A stretch of 54,322 nt of DNA from Planctomycetales bacterium (GCA_030612725.1 JAUWNJ010000020.1:1-54322), one strand, 5' to 3'. Positions 7,751 through 16,422 are shown, numbered from the stretch's first letter. Program-made: numbers and translations. The notes: generated by a model from the letters alone, not told the origin.

Positions 7751-9268
7751 ATGAGTGATAAGATTGCGATATTCTGGCCTGGGGATTATCGTCCCAAGCC
7801 TAATGAGCAGGCTCTCGGTCAGATCACCGAAGCCACTACCCAACTTGAAAATGCTCTTGATAAACTGGGGCGCAAGTCTTACCGGATAGATGGGTACCTT
7901 ACCAAGCCGCACGAGGCCATTGAGAAACTCGGACCGATTGACGATCCGATGATCGGCGTCTTCGTCCACTGGGTGTACGGCCCCCACACGACCGACGGTG
8001 TCGTAGGCAAGGATAACCCGCTGCTGCTGGCAAGCAATTTCTCCGGAACCTGGCCGGGATTGGTGGGGCTTCTCAATACGAGCGCCTGCCTTGAGAGCAT
8101 CGACCGGAAATCCAGCCGAATATGGACGGACGCGGAAGACTGGACAACCGACGAAAATTTCATGGCCCGTCTCGACGAATGGTGTTCCACCGGAAGCATC
8201 CGCTATTCCGAAGACGGGATTTCCTACGATCCACACGTATCCGCCGAAGCATCGCGCATCGCACGGTCCGTAGCCGACCAAATCCACCGGCGCAGGATAC
8301 TGGCGTTGATGCTCGGCGACACTTCGATGGGCATGATCAACGGATATTTCGGCCCCCGACTTCTCAACCGCGTGGGTTTTACGGAACACAAGGTTGACCA
8401 GGCATGGATAATCGACCGCGGGCGAAGCATCAAACAGAAGCGTATCGAAGAAGCCTTCGCCTTCGTAAAAGAAAAGGGTGTTATCTTCCACTATGGTCAG
8501 GACGGGGCCGAAGACTTCGACCGGAACGCAACGTTCGAGCAAATCCGCGACTACCTTGTGGTGCTGGACCTTATTGACGAGTTCAAGGCCGACTGTGTGG
8601 GCTGGCAGTACCAGTTGGGACTGCTGAACCTCCGCCCGCCCTCGGACTTCGCCGAAGGACTGCTCAACTCTGCATGCCGGCCCGAGTCGAACGGAGATAC
8701 TATCGTGGACTCGACGGAAGCCGACCAGGGAAACCTTATTCCGATGGAACTTATGAAGCGACTGCTTAAAGCCAAAGGTCTGCATCAGGCGGTAATGTTC
8801 CACGACGTGCGCTGGGGTGGCCTGCACGACGGGCGATTCATCTGGGTGTTGCTTAATTCCGGATCATGCGGGGCCTATGCATTCAACCACGATCCGGACA
8901 CGTTGGAAGGTGTCCACTCCTACCGTCAACCCGCCGACTACTTCCCCGTTCCCGGCGGCACTTTCGCCGGCGAAAGCCTGCCGGGTGAGATCACGTGGTC
9001 ACGGGCGTATATCAAGGGCGGCGAACTCTGGATGGACGTCGGCTGCGGTGAAGTAGTGGCGCTGCCGGAAGAAAAACGCGACGCATGGTGGAACGGCACG
9101 ACTCGCGAATGGCCGCTCATGACCGCTTACCTGGGCATCCAGCGGGACACCCTCATGGCCCACTACATCAGCAACCACATCGCCGTCGCCTACGGGGACA
9201 TCTTCGGCGAAATGGTCGCCATCAGCCGGGAACTGGGCTTCAAGATACGCGTTTTCGGAAACGGATAG
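7751..9268 (+). CDS. L-fucose isomerase-like protein
   Basis: This 505-residue protein has the overall length and layout of the fucose/arabinose isomerase superfamily. An N-terminal Rossmann-like half (IAIFWPGDYRPKPNEQAL onward) precedes a C-terminal catalytic half. Residues such as the Glu-Ala-Asp in STEADQGN and the His in MFHDVRWG could be metal ligands. In this superfamily the enzymes convert aldoses to ketoses using Mn2+. The true substrate is not determined by the sequence, and it is not a canonical FucI (about 590 residues). The ribosome site AAGGAGGA lies at 7738-7745. It sits with rhaB and rhaI in a sugar-oriented neighbourhood. Confidence 0.65.
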   Translation: MSDKIAIFWPGDYRPKPNEQALGQITEATTQLENALDKLGRKSYRIDGYLTKPHEAIEKLGPIDDPMIGVFVHWVYGPHTTDGVVGKDNPLLLASNFSGTWPGLVGLLNTSACLESIDRKSSRIWTDAEDWTTDENFMARLDEWCSTGSIRYSEDGISYDPHVSAEASRIARSVADQIHRRRILALMLGDTSMGMINGYFGPRLLNRVGFTEHKVDQAWIIDRGRSIKQKRIEEAFAFVKEKGVIFHYGQDGAEDFDRNATFEQIRDYLVVLDLIDEFKADCVGWQYQLGLLNLRPPSDFAEGLLNSACRPESNGDTIVDSTEADQGNLIPMELMKRLLKAKGLHQAVMFHDVRWGGLHDGRFIWVLLNSGSCGAYAFNHDPDTLEGVHSYRQPADYFPVPGGTFAGESLPGEITWSRAYIKGGELWMDVGCGEVVALPEEKRDAWWNGTTREWPLMTAYLGIQRDTLMAHYISNHIAVAYGDIFGEMVAISRELGFKIRVFGNG

Positions 9269-9304
9269 ACCTCACCGGCTGTAGGTGAATGCTGTAGGTG
9301 AACA

Positions 9305-10066
9305 ATGGACGACAACCCCGCATCGCGGCGAAACATCAAATTGGTAATCGCCTACAACGGCGCTGCCTATCATGGTTGGCAGAGGCAGGCTGAGGGTATT
9401 GATACCGTTCAGTTGCGTGTGGAGGCGGCGGCTTCGAGGATTGTGGGGCATCCGGTGTCGGTTTCGGGGTCGGGGCGGACGGATGCCGGCGTTCACGCTG
9501 CCGGGCAGGTCGCCAGCTTTCGCACCACCAACCTGGCGATTCCGCTTCGAGGCCTGCGTCGGGCGATGAACTCCCGCCTCCCTAGAGACATAGCCATTCG
9601 CTCCGCCGAAGTCGTCGCCGACGATTTTCACGCTTCGCGCTCTGCCGTCAGAAAGACATATCGCTACCGTGTTTACGTCGCGCCGATGCGTTCAGTGGAA
9701 TTGTGCTCGCAGGTCTGGCACTACTGGCGTTCGCTCAATGCCGAGCGGATGCGGGCGGGAGCGGTCAGGCTGGTAGGGGAGCATGATTTCCGAGGCCTGG
9801 CGACGTCGGCGGAAGTCCGCGAGAACACCGTCCGCACCATCTATCGCTGCGAAGTGGCCCAGGCGGATTCGGAAATCGTCGTCTCGGTAACGGGCAACGG
9901 GTTCCTGTACAACATGGTTCGCAACATCGTCGGGACGCTTGTTGAGATTGGCAGGGGGCGGTGGGAGCCTGAGAGGATTGACAGGATACTCGCTTCGTGC
10001 GATCGTTGCGACGCCGGTCCGACGGCTCCGCCGGACGGGCTGAGTTTGATGAGCGTGGAATATTAA
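9305..10066 (+). CDS. truA: tRNA pseudouridine(38-40) synthase
   Basis: This 253-residue TruA modifies uridines 38-40 in the tRNA anticodon arm. The catalytic aspartate is D60 in SGRTDAGVHAAGQVA, and the family's N-terminal AYNGAAYHGWQRQ is present. The C-terminal FLYNMVRNIVGTL is also typical. The gene begins 36 bases after the isomerase-like gene. Its upstream 26 bases are a 13-base direct duplication (CTGTAGGTGAATG-type) that doubles the AGGTGA ribosome site. The quasi-palindromic repeat at 10071-10157 starts 5 bases after its stop. Confidence 0.95.
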   Translation: MDDNPASRRNIKLVIAYNGAAYHGWQRQAEGIDTVQLRVEAAASRIVGHPVSVSGSGRTDAGVHAAGQVASFRTTNLAIPLRGLRRAMNSRLPRDIAIRSAEVVADDFHASRSAVRKTYRYRVYVAPMRSVELCSQVWHYWRSLNAERMRAGAVRLVGEHDFRGLATSAEVRENTVRTIYRCEVAQADSEIVVSVTGNGFLYNMVRNIVGTLVEIGRGRWEPERIDRILASCDRCDAGPTAPPDGLSLMSVEY

Positions 10067-10070
10067 AAGC

Positions 10071-10157
10071 ATTCAGCGTTCAGCGTTCAGCAATCAGCAA
10101 AAACGTACAGAAAGAAGAAACTGACCGCTGAATGCTGATTGCTGACTGCTTGCTGTT
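10071..10157. repeat. Quasi-palindromic heptamer-word repeat (TTCAGC/AATCAGC family)
   Basis: The left arm (10071-10100) is a run of 7-base words of the form RTTCAGC / AATCAGC. The right arm (10121-10157) contains the complementary words GCTGAAT, GCTGATT and GCTGACT. The arms can pair over most of their length around a purine-rich loop. The same word family recurs at 23890-24086. Confidence 0.75.
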
Positions 10158-10230
10158 AGTATTTCCCGGTGCAGAGTACGCCCCCGTTAATCCGATAAGA
10201 AGAAATGAAACATCCGTCTGTTTCTTGAAG

Positions 10231-10260
10231 AATCCGTGTAATCCGTGTAATCCGTGGACT
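10231..10260 (+). repeat. Nonamer-word repeat (AATCCGTGT x3)
   Basis: Three tandem near-copies of the 9-base word AATCCGTGT, the last ending GGAC, lie just upstream of the membrane-protein gene. No facing arm is seen. A degenerate related run (TTCGTGTAC words) is at 24132-24160. Confidence 0.6.
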
Positions 10261-10284
10261 TTCTTTCGTCGAAAGGTGCTCGTT

Positions 10285-11115
10285 TTGATTTACGCTGCGT
10301 TTTCAATGTATTTGTTGGGGATATTGTTCACTGCGATGGGCGTGTATCGCCTCTGGGCCGGTATAGTCAAGCCCGGGCGGGTCAACTGGGCATTGCTGCC
10401 CGGGACGATTGTCGCAGAAATGGCCTACATCTTCGGCAGCCTGATTACCGGAGGCGAAGTCCGTCGGGCGAAGTTGATGGATGCAGGCAAGGGCAAATCC
10501 TCTCCCGGAAGCGCCGGCGAGGCGGAACCCACCACCGAAACCAAGCCAAAACTCCGCTATATCGGGCCTGTCGTCGCAGCCTTCATGGTCATCGTCGCAT
10601 GCGGAGCCGGTATCCTTATCGTACACGCAGTTCTGGGCGAACCGGTTATCGACCAATTCAAGGCCGGCGGTACAGACCGGCTTACAGACCGGCTTAAGGA
10701 ATTCCCAACAACCACAGCGGCGTTCTGGGACCAGTTCGGTTGGCAGGTGGACCTGCTGCACCGCATGGCTACGACATTTACGGAATTGAAGTGGACGAGT
10801 TGGCGCGTTCCGCTGTTCGTCTATCTGGCGATGTGCCTGACGATTCGCCTCGCGCCGGTTCGCAGACCCTTGAGGCCGACGCTGGCGGCGGTGATCGTCC
10901 TGGCGGGGCTTATCGCGCTGGTCGGAGTCGTCTGGAAACGCTTCGACGGGCTGATGGGCGACCTTTGGCCATTGGTGATGTACGTCTGGGCGTCGATGTT
11001 GTTTATGTTGTGGGTCAGTTTGATGGTCCGCGGCGGCGTCGGCCTGGCCCGCGCACTTGCCGGTAAAGACGCGCCAAAAACCCGCTCGCGCAGAAGAGAT
11101 ACTGAGGACGATTGA
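10285..11115 (+). CDS. Multi-pass membrane protein of unknown function
   Basis: This 276-residue inner-membrane protein has about six hydrophobic segments: near residues 2-24, 33-55, 93-116, 170-185, 196-214 and 225-255. A charged cytoplasmic linker (KLMDAGKGKSSPGSAGEAEP) lies between the second and third. I do not recognise a named family. No ATG start has a ribosome site. The TTG at 10285 is preceded by AAAGGTG at a good distance and puts the first residues into the first membrane helix. Alternatives are GTG at 10276 and ATG at 10306. An open frame extends upstream into the repeats, but that part reads as repeat-encoded and is unlikely to be translated. A perfect hairpin terminator follows. 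Confidence 0.6.
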   Translation: MIYAAFSMYLLGILFTAMGVYRLWAGIVKPGRVNWALLPGTIVAEMAYIFGSLITGGEVRRAKLMDAGKGKSSPGSAGEAEPTTETKPKLRYIGPVVAAFMVIVACGAGILIVHAVLGEPVIDQFKAGGTDRLTDRLKEFPTTTAAFWDQFGWQVDLLHRMATTFTELKWTSWRVPLFVYLAMCLTIRLAPVRRPLRPTLAAVIVLAGLIALVGVVWKRFDGLMGDLWPLVMYVWASMLFMLWVSLMVRGGVGLARALAGKDAPKTRSRRRDTEDD

Positions 11116-11143
11116 GTAGGGGGCTTTACTGCGAAGCACCCAG

Positions 11144-11170
11144 GCCGACGGATAGCTATCCGTCGGCTTT
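11144..11170. terminator. Perfect palindromic terminator between convergent genes
   Basis: A 24-base perfect palindrome (11144-11167, centre AGCT at 11154-11157) is followed by TTT. It lies between the stop of the membrane protein at 11115 and the stop of the convergent unknown gene at 11227, and probably serves the plus strand. Confidence 0.65.
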
Positions 11171-11226
11171 AGGCACACCTGTCATATCTGCTCATGAACT
11201 GCTAAAATGCAAGTCGTCGCCCTTTA

Positions 11227-12009
11227 TCAGGCGTACTGGAGTTCGGCGTCGTTAGCGCAGCGCCACCATGCGTAGTATTTGCTTTCCAAATCTTCCCGGC
11301 TTGGGTACGGATAGTAGAGTATCTGTTCATTGTCGCCGACAAAGAAGCCGCTCTTTACGCTACGATACAGGAAAGACTGATGCCAGACGCGATCCACCGT
11401 TTTTGACTCTTTTGGGCCGTTGGGTTTCAACTCGTTCAGGCAACTGCGCAGATGGTCTATGTTGTGGTAAGGAAGGTTCTTATCTGAGCCTTCCATCGGA
11501 TCTGTCGCCAATCCATCCAGGTTCAACTCCACGAAACACATTTTTGGGACAGAAATCAGTTTGTTGGTATCGGTAATCTGCTTGCAAAATCTAACGGGGT
11601 CCAACGAACTGGCGATCAGTGGATGCAGCGGGCAGAGTTCCTGGTAAAGGTGATATTCGGGGGCAAACTTCGACGGCGTCGGGCCTTGTTGTATCTCCAG
11701 TACCTGCCCGTGAGCGGTAGTCAGCCAGAGACTTTCTATCGCTTCCAACGGCACGTTTTCCAGAACGCGATACACCGCCATGTACACGGAGTGTTTGGGT
11801 TGGCCGTCGGAATGCGCGACGCAACGGGTGTCAATGTCCGACAAGTTGAAGTAGTCGCTCTGGAAACCTTCCTTCAATTGAAAGAACATCGCATGTCCGT
11901 GGGGCCTCTTGCGGGTTCCTGTGGCCATGTATGTGCCGAATTCCTCAGGCGGAAGCATCGACGCCACCAGAGACTCAGGGATCATTGACAGATACAGATG
12001 TACTTTCAT
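11227..12009 (-). CDS. Conserved-looking protein of unknown function
   Basis: This 260-residue soluble protein starts MKVHLYLSMIPESLVASMLP. It has no signal peptide, no membrane segment and no motif I can assign. It is rich in aromatic and His residues (HSDGQPKHSVYMAVYRVLE; YYPYPSREDLE). Its middle contains GHAMFFQLKEGFQSDYFNL. The start at 12009 has AAAGGAG 7 bases upstream, and an upstream in-frame ATG at 12039 lacks one. It has its own promoter (12059-12088) and stands alone between two convergent or tandem neighbours, so the context gives no functional hint. Confidence 0.7.
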   Translation of the reverse strand: MKVHLYLSMIPESLVASMLPPEEFGTYMATGTRKRPHGHAMFFQLKEGFQSDYFNLSDIDTRCVAHSDGQPKHSVYMAVYRVLENVPLEAIESLWLTTAHGQVLEIQQGPTPSKFAPEYHLYQELCPLHPLIASSLDPVRFCKQITDTNKLISVPKMCFVELNLDGLATDPMEGSDKNLPYHNIDHLRSCLNELKPNGPKESKTVDRVWHQSFLYRSVKSGFFVGDNEQILYYPYPSREDLESKYYAWWRCANDAELQYA

Positions 12010-12058
12010 GACAGACTCCTTTCCAATTTGCAGCGACAATACCGTTGCCGCCCAAATT

Positions 12059-12088
12059 ATTATACTACATTCATAGCCGTTTCCGCAA
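12059..12088 (-). promoter_or_regulatory. Sigma-70 promoter of the unknown gene 11227-12009
   Basis: On the minus strand, TTGCGG (12088-12083) and TATAAT (12064-12059) are separated by 18 bases. Transcription would start near 12052, about 43 bases before the ATG. Confidence 0.55.
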
Positions 12089-12128
12089 AGGAGAAGCCGA
12101 AGATGATTAGGTAAGCGTTGCTACGAAG

Positions 12129-12158
12129 CGGCAAGCCGACTCTAGCGCCGGCTTGCCG
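12129..12158. terminator. GC-rich hairpin downstream of rmuC
   Basis: CGGCAAGCCG at 12129-12138 pairs perfectly with CGGCTTGCCG at 12149-12158. It lies 37 bases beyond the rmuC stop on the minus strand. There is no T tract, so it may be an RNA-stabilising or REP-like hairpin instead of a true terminator. Confidence 0.4.
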
Positions 12159-12194
12159 ATTCGCAGTAAACGCACAGAGCGCCAAGAAGGTTTA

Positions 12195-13298
12195 TTATTC
12201 TCCCTCGTCTGCTTCGCTATTATCCGCCGGCAGTTCGCGTGCGGTGCGGAGTTCGGCGATCTTGTCAAGGGGGCGGTCAAGCATGTTTGTCCGCGTGGTA
12301 ACGAGGTTGTCGTATTCGGCCTTGGCTTGGTCAATCCGCCTGCCCATCGCGTCCATCGCTTCCTTGTACCGCTGCCATTGCTTCTCAAAGGTTCCCAGTA
12401 GTGCGATAACCTCGTCGGCGGTCTTGACGATATTGGCATTCTCCGCGGCTGATCGAATCACCGACAACATCGCGTATAGCGTCAAAGGCCCGCACATCAC
12501 GATACGCATCTTCATCGCTTCGTCCATCAGTTGGCGATCCAGTTCCATCGCAAGCGAATAGACCTGCTCGTTCGGGATGAAAACGATTGCGTAGTTGACC
12601 GTTCCACCGGCGGGGTTGATGTATCCCCGCTTGGCTGATGCCACTGTGCGGATGTGCCCGCGAACGGCGGAGATAAACTCGCCGCCGGCGCTCTTTCGCT
12701 GTTCATCGTCGGCATCGAGGTATCCCAACGCCTTTTCCAGCGGGAATTTCACGTCCATATTGACCACAAGTTCGTTTGGCATGAAGAAAGTGAAGTCGGG
12801 TTTTCCGCTGTCTTCAGCCGCTTCGGAAGACTGTTTCGTGTAGTTGACGCCCTCGACCATTCCTGCCAGTTGCAGGACGTCTTCGGTCATACGCTCGCCC
12901 CACGCGCCGAGGCGTTTGGAACCGGCCAGGGCGTTTCGGAGCGATTCGGTCGTGCTTGACAGGGCTGACAGCGAGGTGGTCAATTGCCCGTAATGCTTCT
13001 GCCGCTCCGATTCAACCTGCTGGACGAACTCCCGAAGCCGCTCCAGACGCTCGTTCATCGCGGAGATGGACTTCTCGATAAGTTCCTTTTTCCCCTCGAT
13101 TTCCGCCGATCCCGCAGCCGATTGCGCCTTGAGTGCCTGCTCGGCCAGCGTGATAATCTGCTTGCTGCTTTCGGTGATTACTTCCTGGCTGACGGCGGCG
13201 AATGCGTCGCGCCCGGCGCGGGCGCGGAATGCACTGATAACCAAGGCGATAATCGCACCGATAATCACGCCGAGGATAAATGAAATAGCGATTTCCAT
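12195..13298 (-). CDS. rmuC: RmuC family DNA recombination-associated protein
   Basis: This 367-residue RmuC-family protein has an N-terminal membrane anchor (about residues 3-22). A coiled coil follows (about 45-125, with the KELIEKSISAMNERLERLREF segment). The conserved endonuclease-like RmuC domain runs over about 125-330 and includes KRLGAWGERMTEDVLQ, GKPDFTFFMPN and VVNMDVKFPLEKALGYL. In E. coli RmuC limits recombination at inverted repeats, which is of interest in a genome so rich in them. The C-terminal tail is acidic. It lies downstream of efp on the same strand, with a quasi-palindromic repeat in the gap. Confidence 0.9.
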   Translation of the reverse strand: MEIAISFILGVIIGAIIALVISAFRARAGRDAFAAVSQEVITESSKQIITLAEQALKAQSAAGSAEIEGKKELIEKSISAMNERLERLREFVQQVESERQKHYGQLTTSLSALSSTTESLRNALAGSKRLGAWGERMTEDVLQLAGMVEGVNYTKQSSEAAEDSGKPDFTFFMPNELVVNMDVKFPLEKALGYLDADDEQRKSAGGEFISAVRGHIRTVASAKRGYINPAGGTVNYAIVFIPNEQVYSLAMELDRQLMDEAMKMRIVMCGPLTLYAMLSVIRSAAENANIVKTADEVIALLGTFEKQWQRYKEAMDAMGRRIDQAKAEYDNLVTTRTNMLDRPLDKIAELRTARELPADNSEADEGE

Positions 13299-13308
13299 GA
13301 TTGATTAG

Positions 13309-13430
13309 ACCAATCCCTGTCGTCGAAAAAAGATAGCGGGATTACAGGGATTTTATGATTACGGGATAAAGAATTAAAAAAAAGAATCCCTGCAATCCCA
13401 TAATCTCTATAATCCTGCTCTCTTTACTCT
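13309..13430. repeat. Quasi-palindromic nonamer-word repeat (GGGATTACA family)
   Basis: The left arm (about 13331-13370) carries words such as GCGGGATTA, CAGGGATTT and TACGGGATA. The right arm (about 13382-13420) carries AATCCCTGC, AATCCCATA and AATCCTGCT. The arms face each other around an A-rich centre (13371-13384). It fills nearly the whole gap between the rmuC start and the efp stop. Confidence 0.7.
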
Positions 13431-13443
13431 TTTTGAATCCCGT

Positions 13444-14004
13444 TTACGCGCGTCCCAGGTATTCCCCGCTGCGGGTATCTACTTTTACGACTTGTCCGTT
13501 TTCCACGAAAGGCGGGACTTTGACTCGCGCTCCGCCTTCGCAGAGAGAGTCTTTTAATTGGTTGGTGGCTGTTGCGCCTTTGACCTGCGGCGGGGTATCG
13601 ACCACCGTCAACTCAACCGTATTGGGCAGTTCGACCGAAATGACCTGGCCGTCCACGAAGGCTACTTCCAGTTGGATATTCGGCGCGAGGTACACTGCCT
13701 GGTCGCCGATAAGGTCGGATGGGATGTTTATCTGTTCGTATGATTGCGGGTCCATTACGACGTGGCTGTCGCCGTCGGAGTAGAGATACTCCATCGACTT
13801 GCGGTCGAAGATTGCCTGTTCAAGCGGCTCATCCACACGGAATCGCCCCCTGATAATCTGCCCCGTCGTAACGTTTTTCAGCCCGAGTTGCATATAACTT
13901 TGTCCCTTGCCCTTGACGACGTGTTCGGTGCTGTGGACGACCCATATATTGTTGTCGCGCGCTACACCCATCCCTTTACGAAGTTCGCTTGCCTTGATGC
14001 TCAT
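13444..14004 (-). CDS. efp: Elongation factor P
   Basis: This 186-residue EF-P rescues ribosomes stalled at polyproline stretches. It has the usual KOW-like N-terminal domain (MSIKASELRKGM) and two OB-type domains. The loop that normally carries the modified lysine reads VVKGKGQSY, placing K33 at the position of the E. coli modified Lys34. The ATG at 14004 is preceded by CAGGAGT at about 14013-14019. Its first 16 codons plus leader are duplicated in front of the neighbouring HEAT-repeat gene (16423-16470), with 3 mismatches in 48 bases. Confidence 0.95.
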   Translation of the reverse strand: MSIKASELRKGMGVARDNNIWVVHSTEHVVKGKGQSYMQLGLKNVTTGQIIRGRFRVDEPLEQAIFDRKSMEYLYSDGDSHVVMDPQSYEQINIPSDLIGDQAVYLAPNIQLEVAFVDGQVISVELPNTVELTVVDTPPQVKGATATNQLKDSLCEGGARVKVPPFVENGQVVKVDTRSGEYLGRA

Positions 14005-14026
14005 TGAATACTCCTGTTGAAAGTTA
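13979..14026 (-). repeat. Duplicated efp 5' segment, original copy
   Basis: This 48-base stretch (efp ribosome site, start and first codons) matches 16423-16470 with three differences, all G/A on the plus strand. Together with the pyk 3' block at 14075-14213 it forms the left copy of a direct duplication flanking the HEAT-repeat gene. Confidence 0.85.
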
Positions 14027-14074
14027 CTTACCAATTACAGGAGTGTAAGCCCCCTATGGCGAAATCGCAAGCGA

Positions 14075-14213
14075 TTATAGCGTATGGACGACGAGCGTGT
14101 TTATTGTACCGGCTTTGCGGAGCGGTCTGCCTGATACTACGGCGATTTTGTCGCCCTTGCGCGCCCATCGGAGTCGGCGGACTTCCCTTGCGGCTACGGG
14201 TAGAATCTCGCGC
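14075..14213 (-). pseudogene. Duplicated 3' fragment of pyruvate kinase
   Basis: This 139-base block matches the last codons of pyk (16683-16821) at about 95% identity (roughly 7 differences), including the TAA stop. The rest of pyk is absent here: homology stops at 14213 and the HEAT-repeat gene's stop lies 40 bases further on. It is a non-functional relic and marks one border of the inserted DNA. Confidence 0.85.
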
Positions 14214-14252
14214 GTTCATGCCTAGGCAATCCTCCAGGCATGAGTATGGCGG

Positions 14253-16382
14253 TCATTCATCTTTCTTACCCTCGATGCGACTAACGGCTACCGACGCATA
14301 GCGGCCGAGTTTCTCATCTTTGATAAGCTCGCGGAGTGCCGGTAGGGCCTCCTTTGCATCAGTGCCCATCCAAGCCAGCGAGACTATCGCACTTGAGCGG
14401 ACCTTAGCGTCTTCTTGTGTATCTTTGGCAATTCCGACCAAAAGCGGAACGGTGGTCCGGGCTTCAGGCTTGAGGGCTCCGATGACACCGATGGCGCCGG
14501 TTCTCCCTGGTTTTCGCTCGCGTATCATCTCAAAAAGGGCCGGCAGTGCTTCCTTGGCATGAGGCCCGATGTTTCGGATCGCGCTTGCGGCATACGCCGC
14601 TTTCCACCGATCCTTGTTGCCCAATGCCTTGACGAGTTCAGGAATTGCCGGCTTTGCACCGGCACCCATGCCGCTGATCGCTTCGGCTGCGTAGTCAGCC
14701 ACGGTCCTATCGCCTTCGTTGAAGGCTTTGATCAGCTCCGGTATCGCCGGTGTGCCTATGGCAGCGAGTCCGGCTATGGCCGCTTCAGGGACATGCCTGC
14801 CCACCGACTTCAGGGCTGCCATGAGGTCTGGAATAAGCGCCTTATCTTCAGGCCCCAGCTTCTTCATCACCCCAACACCTACAACACCTTCCGGCGGCAT
14901 CTTCAGTATGAGCCTAATCGTTGCAGGATCGGACGTGCCGATTTTCTTCAAGGTCTCCAAAACGGCACATGAGATGTCTGTGTATTCCCCTTTGTCCTTC
15001 AGAGCCCTGAACAGAACCGCGGCTGCCTCGTCCCTGGCCATCTTTCCGAAATCAGCCAGTGTCTCTAACGCGGCGCTCTTGACATCCAGATCCGAACTGT
15101 CAGCGGCTTTGAGCACGGCCGCGAAGACCTCCTTCGAGTCGGGGGCTATTTTGCCCAGTGCCTTCACCGCGTTCCAACGAGCCTTCGCGGTCGCCCGGGC
15201 TGCGGCTTCTTCAGCAGAGAGATAGTAGGCCTCTATTGCAGTGAAGCCGTATTCCTTGTAGGGAAACGGCGTGCGTATCACCTTCAACATTTCCGGCAAG
15301 GCCGCTTTTGCTTCCTTCCCGATCTTGCCGAGTGCTTCGAAGGCGTGCGCCCGGATGCTCCAGTTCTCGTCTTTCAGCGCGCGGACGAGAGCCGGGACAG
15401 CAGATTTTGCGTCCGCACCGAACCTGCCTAAGGCGTCTGCCGCAGCTATTCGTACAAAGAGGTCTTTGTCCGATAGTCGTGCGGTAAGCGCGGAGATGAC
15501 CTGAACCTGCGCGGGAGCAATGGCTCCCAGCGCCTTTGCCGCAGCAGCACGCACATTATCTGACTTATCGGATTTCAACAACTTCAGCAGTTGCTTGGTC
15601 GTTTCTTTTGCCGGCGGCCCCATTTGACCAATGGCACGGACAGCAGCTTCTCGCACCGACGCCTCTGGACTACTCAATGCCCCAGCCAGGGCCGGAATGG
15701 CGTCCTTTGCAGCAGGGCCGATCCTACCGATCGCCGTGGCTGCCCTTGCCTGCCCGATTGGGCTGCCCGACTTGATGATCTTGACCAGATCAGGGACGGC
15801 CTTGTTCCCAAGTTTTGCCATTGCCTCCACTGCATACTTACCGGCCCACTCTGCCTTGCCATCCATGAGGCCGACCAGCGTTGGAACATCAACCCCGATC
15901 TTATCCAACGCCCCTGCGAAATGGGGAATCGACGCCCCGTGGCTCGGGGCATCCATCATTCTGATCAGTTCGGGGACAGCGTCCTTGGCGGCAGGTCCGA
16001 TCTTTCGCAGGGCTTCCACCGCATCGACACGGATCCCACTGAAATCATCATTCAAGGCCACGATCAACACGGGCACCACCTGTTTGGGGTGTCCACGTCC
16101 CACGTCGATCAACGCCAGAATCGCAGCTGACCTGACGTTGATGTCTTTATCCTTCGCCCCGCGTTCAGCCAGTGCGGGAATGGCGGCAGCGGCCTTGACA
16201 CCCATTTTCCGCAGGGAATTGGCAGCCTCGCGACGTACTTGCCAGTCCTTGGAATTGAGCGATTGAACCAGGGAGGCAACATCGCTGTTCTGTTGCGTGG
16301 TTTGCCCCAAGGCAAACGAGGACAAGGCGGCAACCGTTAACAGGAGCATGCACGTTTCGGGCTGCAAGATTAACGGGGGCAT
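14253..16382 (-). CDS. Exported HEAT-repeat (PBS-lyase type) protein
   Basis: This 709-residue protein is built almost entirely of alpha-helical HEAT repeats of about 37-39 residues. Typical units read VPALVRALKDENWSIRAHAF and EALGKIGKEAKAALPEML, with roughly 16-18 copies. It has no catalytic motif, so a scaffold or protein-binding role is likely. A signal peptide follows the ATG at 16382 (hydrophobic CMLLLTVAALSSFALG, cut near TTQQ). That ATG has a good AAGGAG about 9 bases upstream. An in-frame ATG at 16448 would add 22 residues beginning MSIKASELRRGM. These are copied from the neighbouring efp gene and would bury the signal peptide, so I take 16382. The gene lies between a pyk 3' relic and an efp 5' relic, as if inserted by a single crossover. 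Confidence 0.85.
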   Translation of the reverse strand: MPPLILQPETCMLLLTVAALSSFALGQTTQQNSDVASLVQSLNSKDWQVRREAANSLRKMGVKAAAAIPALAERGAKDKDINVRSAAILALIDVGRGHPKQVVPVLIVALNDDFSGIRVDAVEALRKIGPAAKDAVPELIRMMDAPSHGASIPHFAGALDKIGVDVPTLVGLMDGKAEWAGKYAVEAMAKLGNKAVPDLVKIIKSGSPIGQARAATAIGRIGPAAKDAIPALAGALSSPEASVREAAVRAIGQMGPPAKETTKQLLKLLKSDKSDNVRAAAAKALGAIAPAQVQVISALTARLSDKDLFVRIAAADALGRFGADAKSAVPALVRALKDENWSIRAHAFEALGKIGKEAKAALPEMLKVIRTPFPYKEYGFTAIEAYYLSAEEAAARATAKARWNAVKALGKIAPDSKEVFAAVLKAADSSDLDVKSAALETLADFGKMARDEAAAVLFRALKDKGEYTDISCAVLETLKKIGTSDPATIRLILKMPPEGVVGVGVMKKLGPEDKALIPDLMAALKSVGRHVPEAAIAGLAAIGTPAIPELIKAFNEGDRTVADYAAEAISGMGAGAKPAIPELVKALGNKDRWKAAYAASAIRNIGPHAKEALPALFEMIRERKPGRTGAIGVIGALKPEARTTVPLLVGIAKDTQEDAKVRSSAIVSLAWMGTDAKEALPALRELIKDEKLGRYASVAVSRIEGKKDE

Positions 16383-16422
16383 TCTGCTTTTTGGCTCCTT
16401 GTGATTGACTACCATGCCGCGA

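Noticed and set aside
10132-10284. An upstream extension of the membrane-protein gene starting MLIADCLLLVF
   Set aside because: The extension is encoded by the repeat arm and the AATCCGTGT run and lacks a ribosome site.
12129-12158. GC hairpin as a member of the RAYT REP family
   Set aside because: Its stem (CGGCAAGCCG) does not match the ATGCGTCGCTAAAGC stem flanking the RAYT gene.
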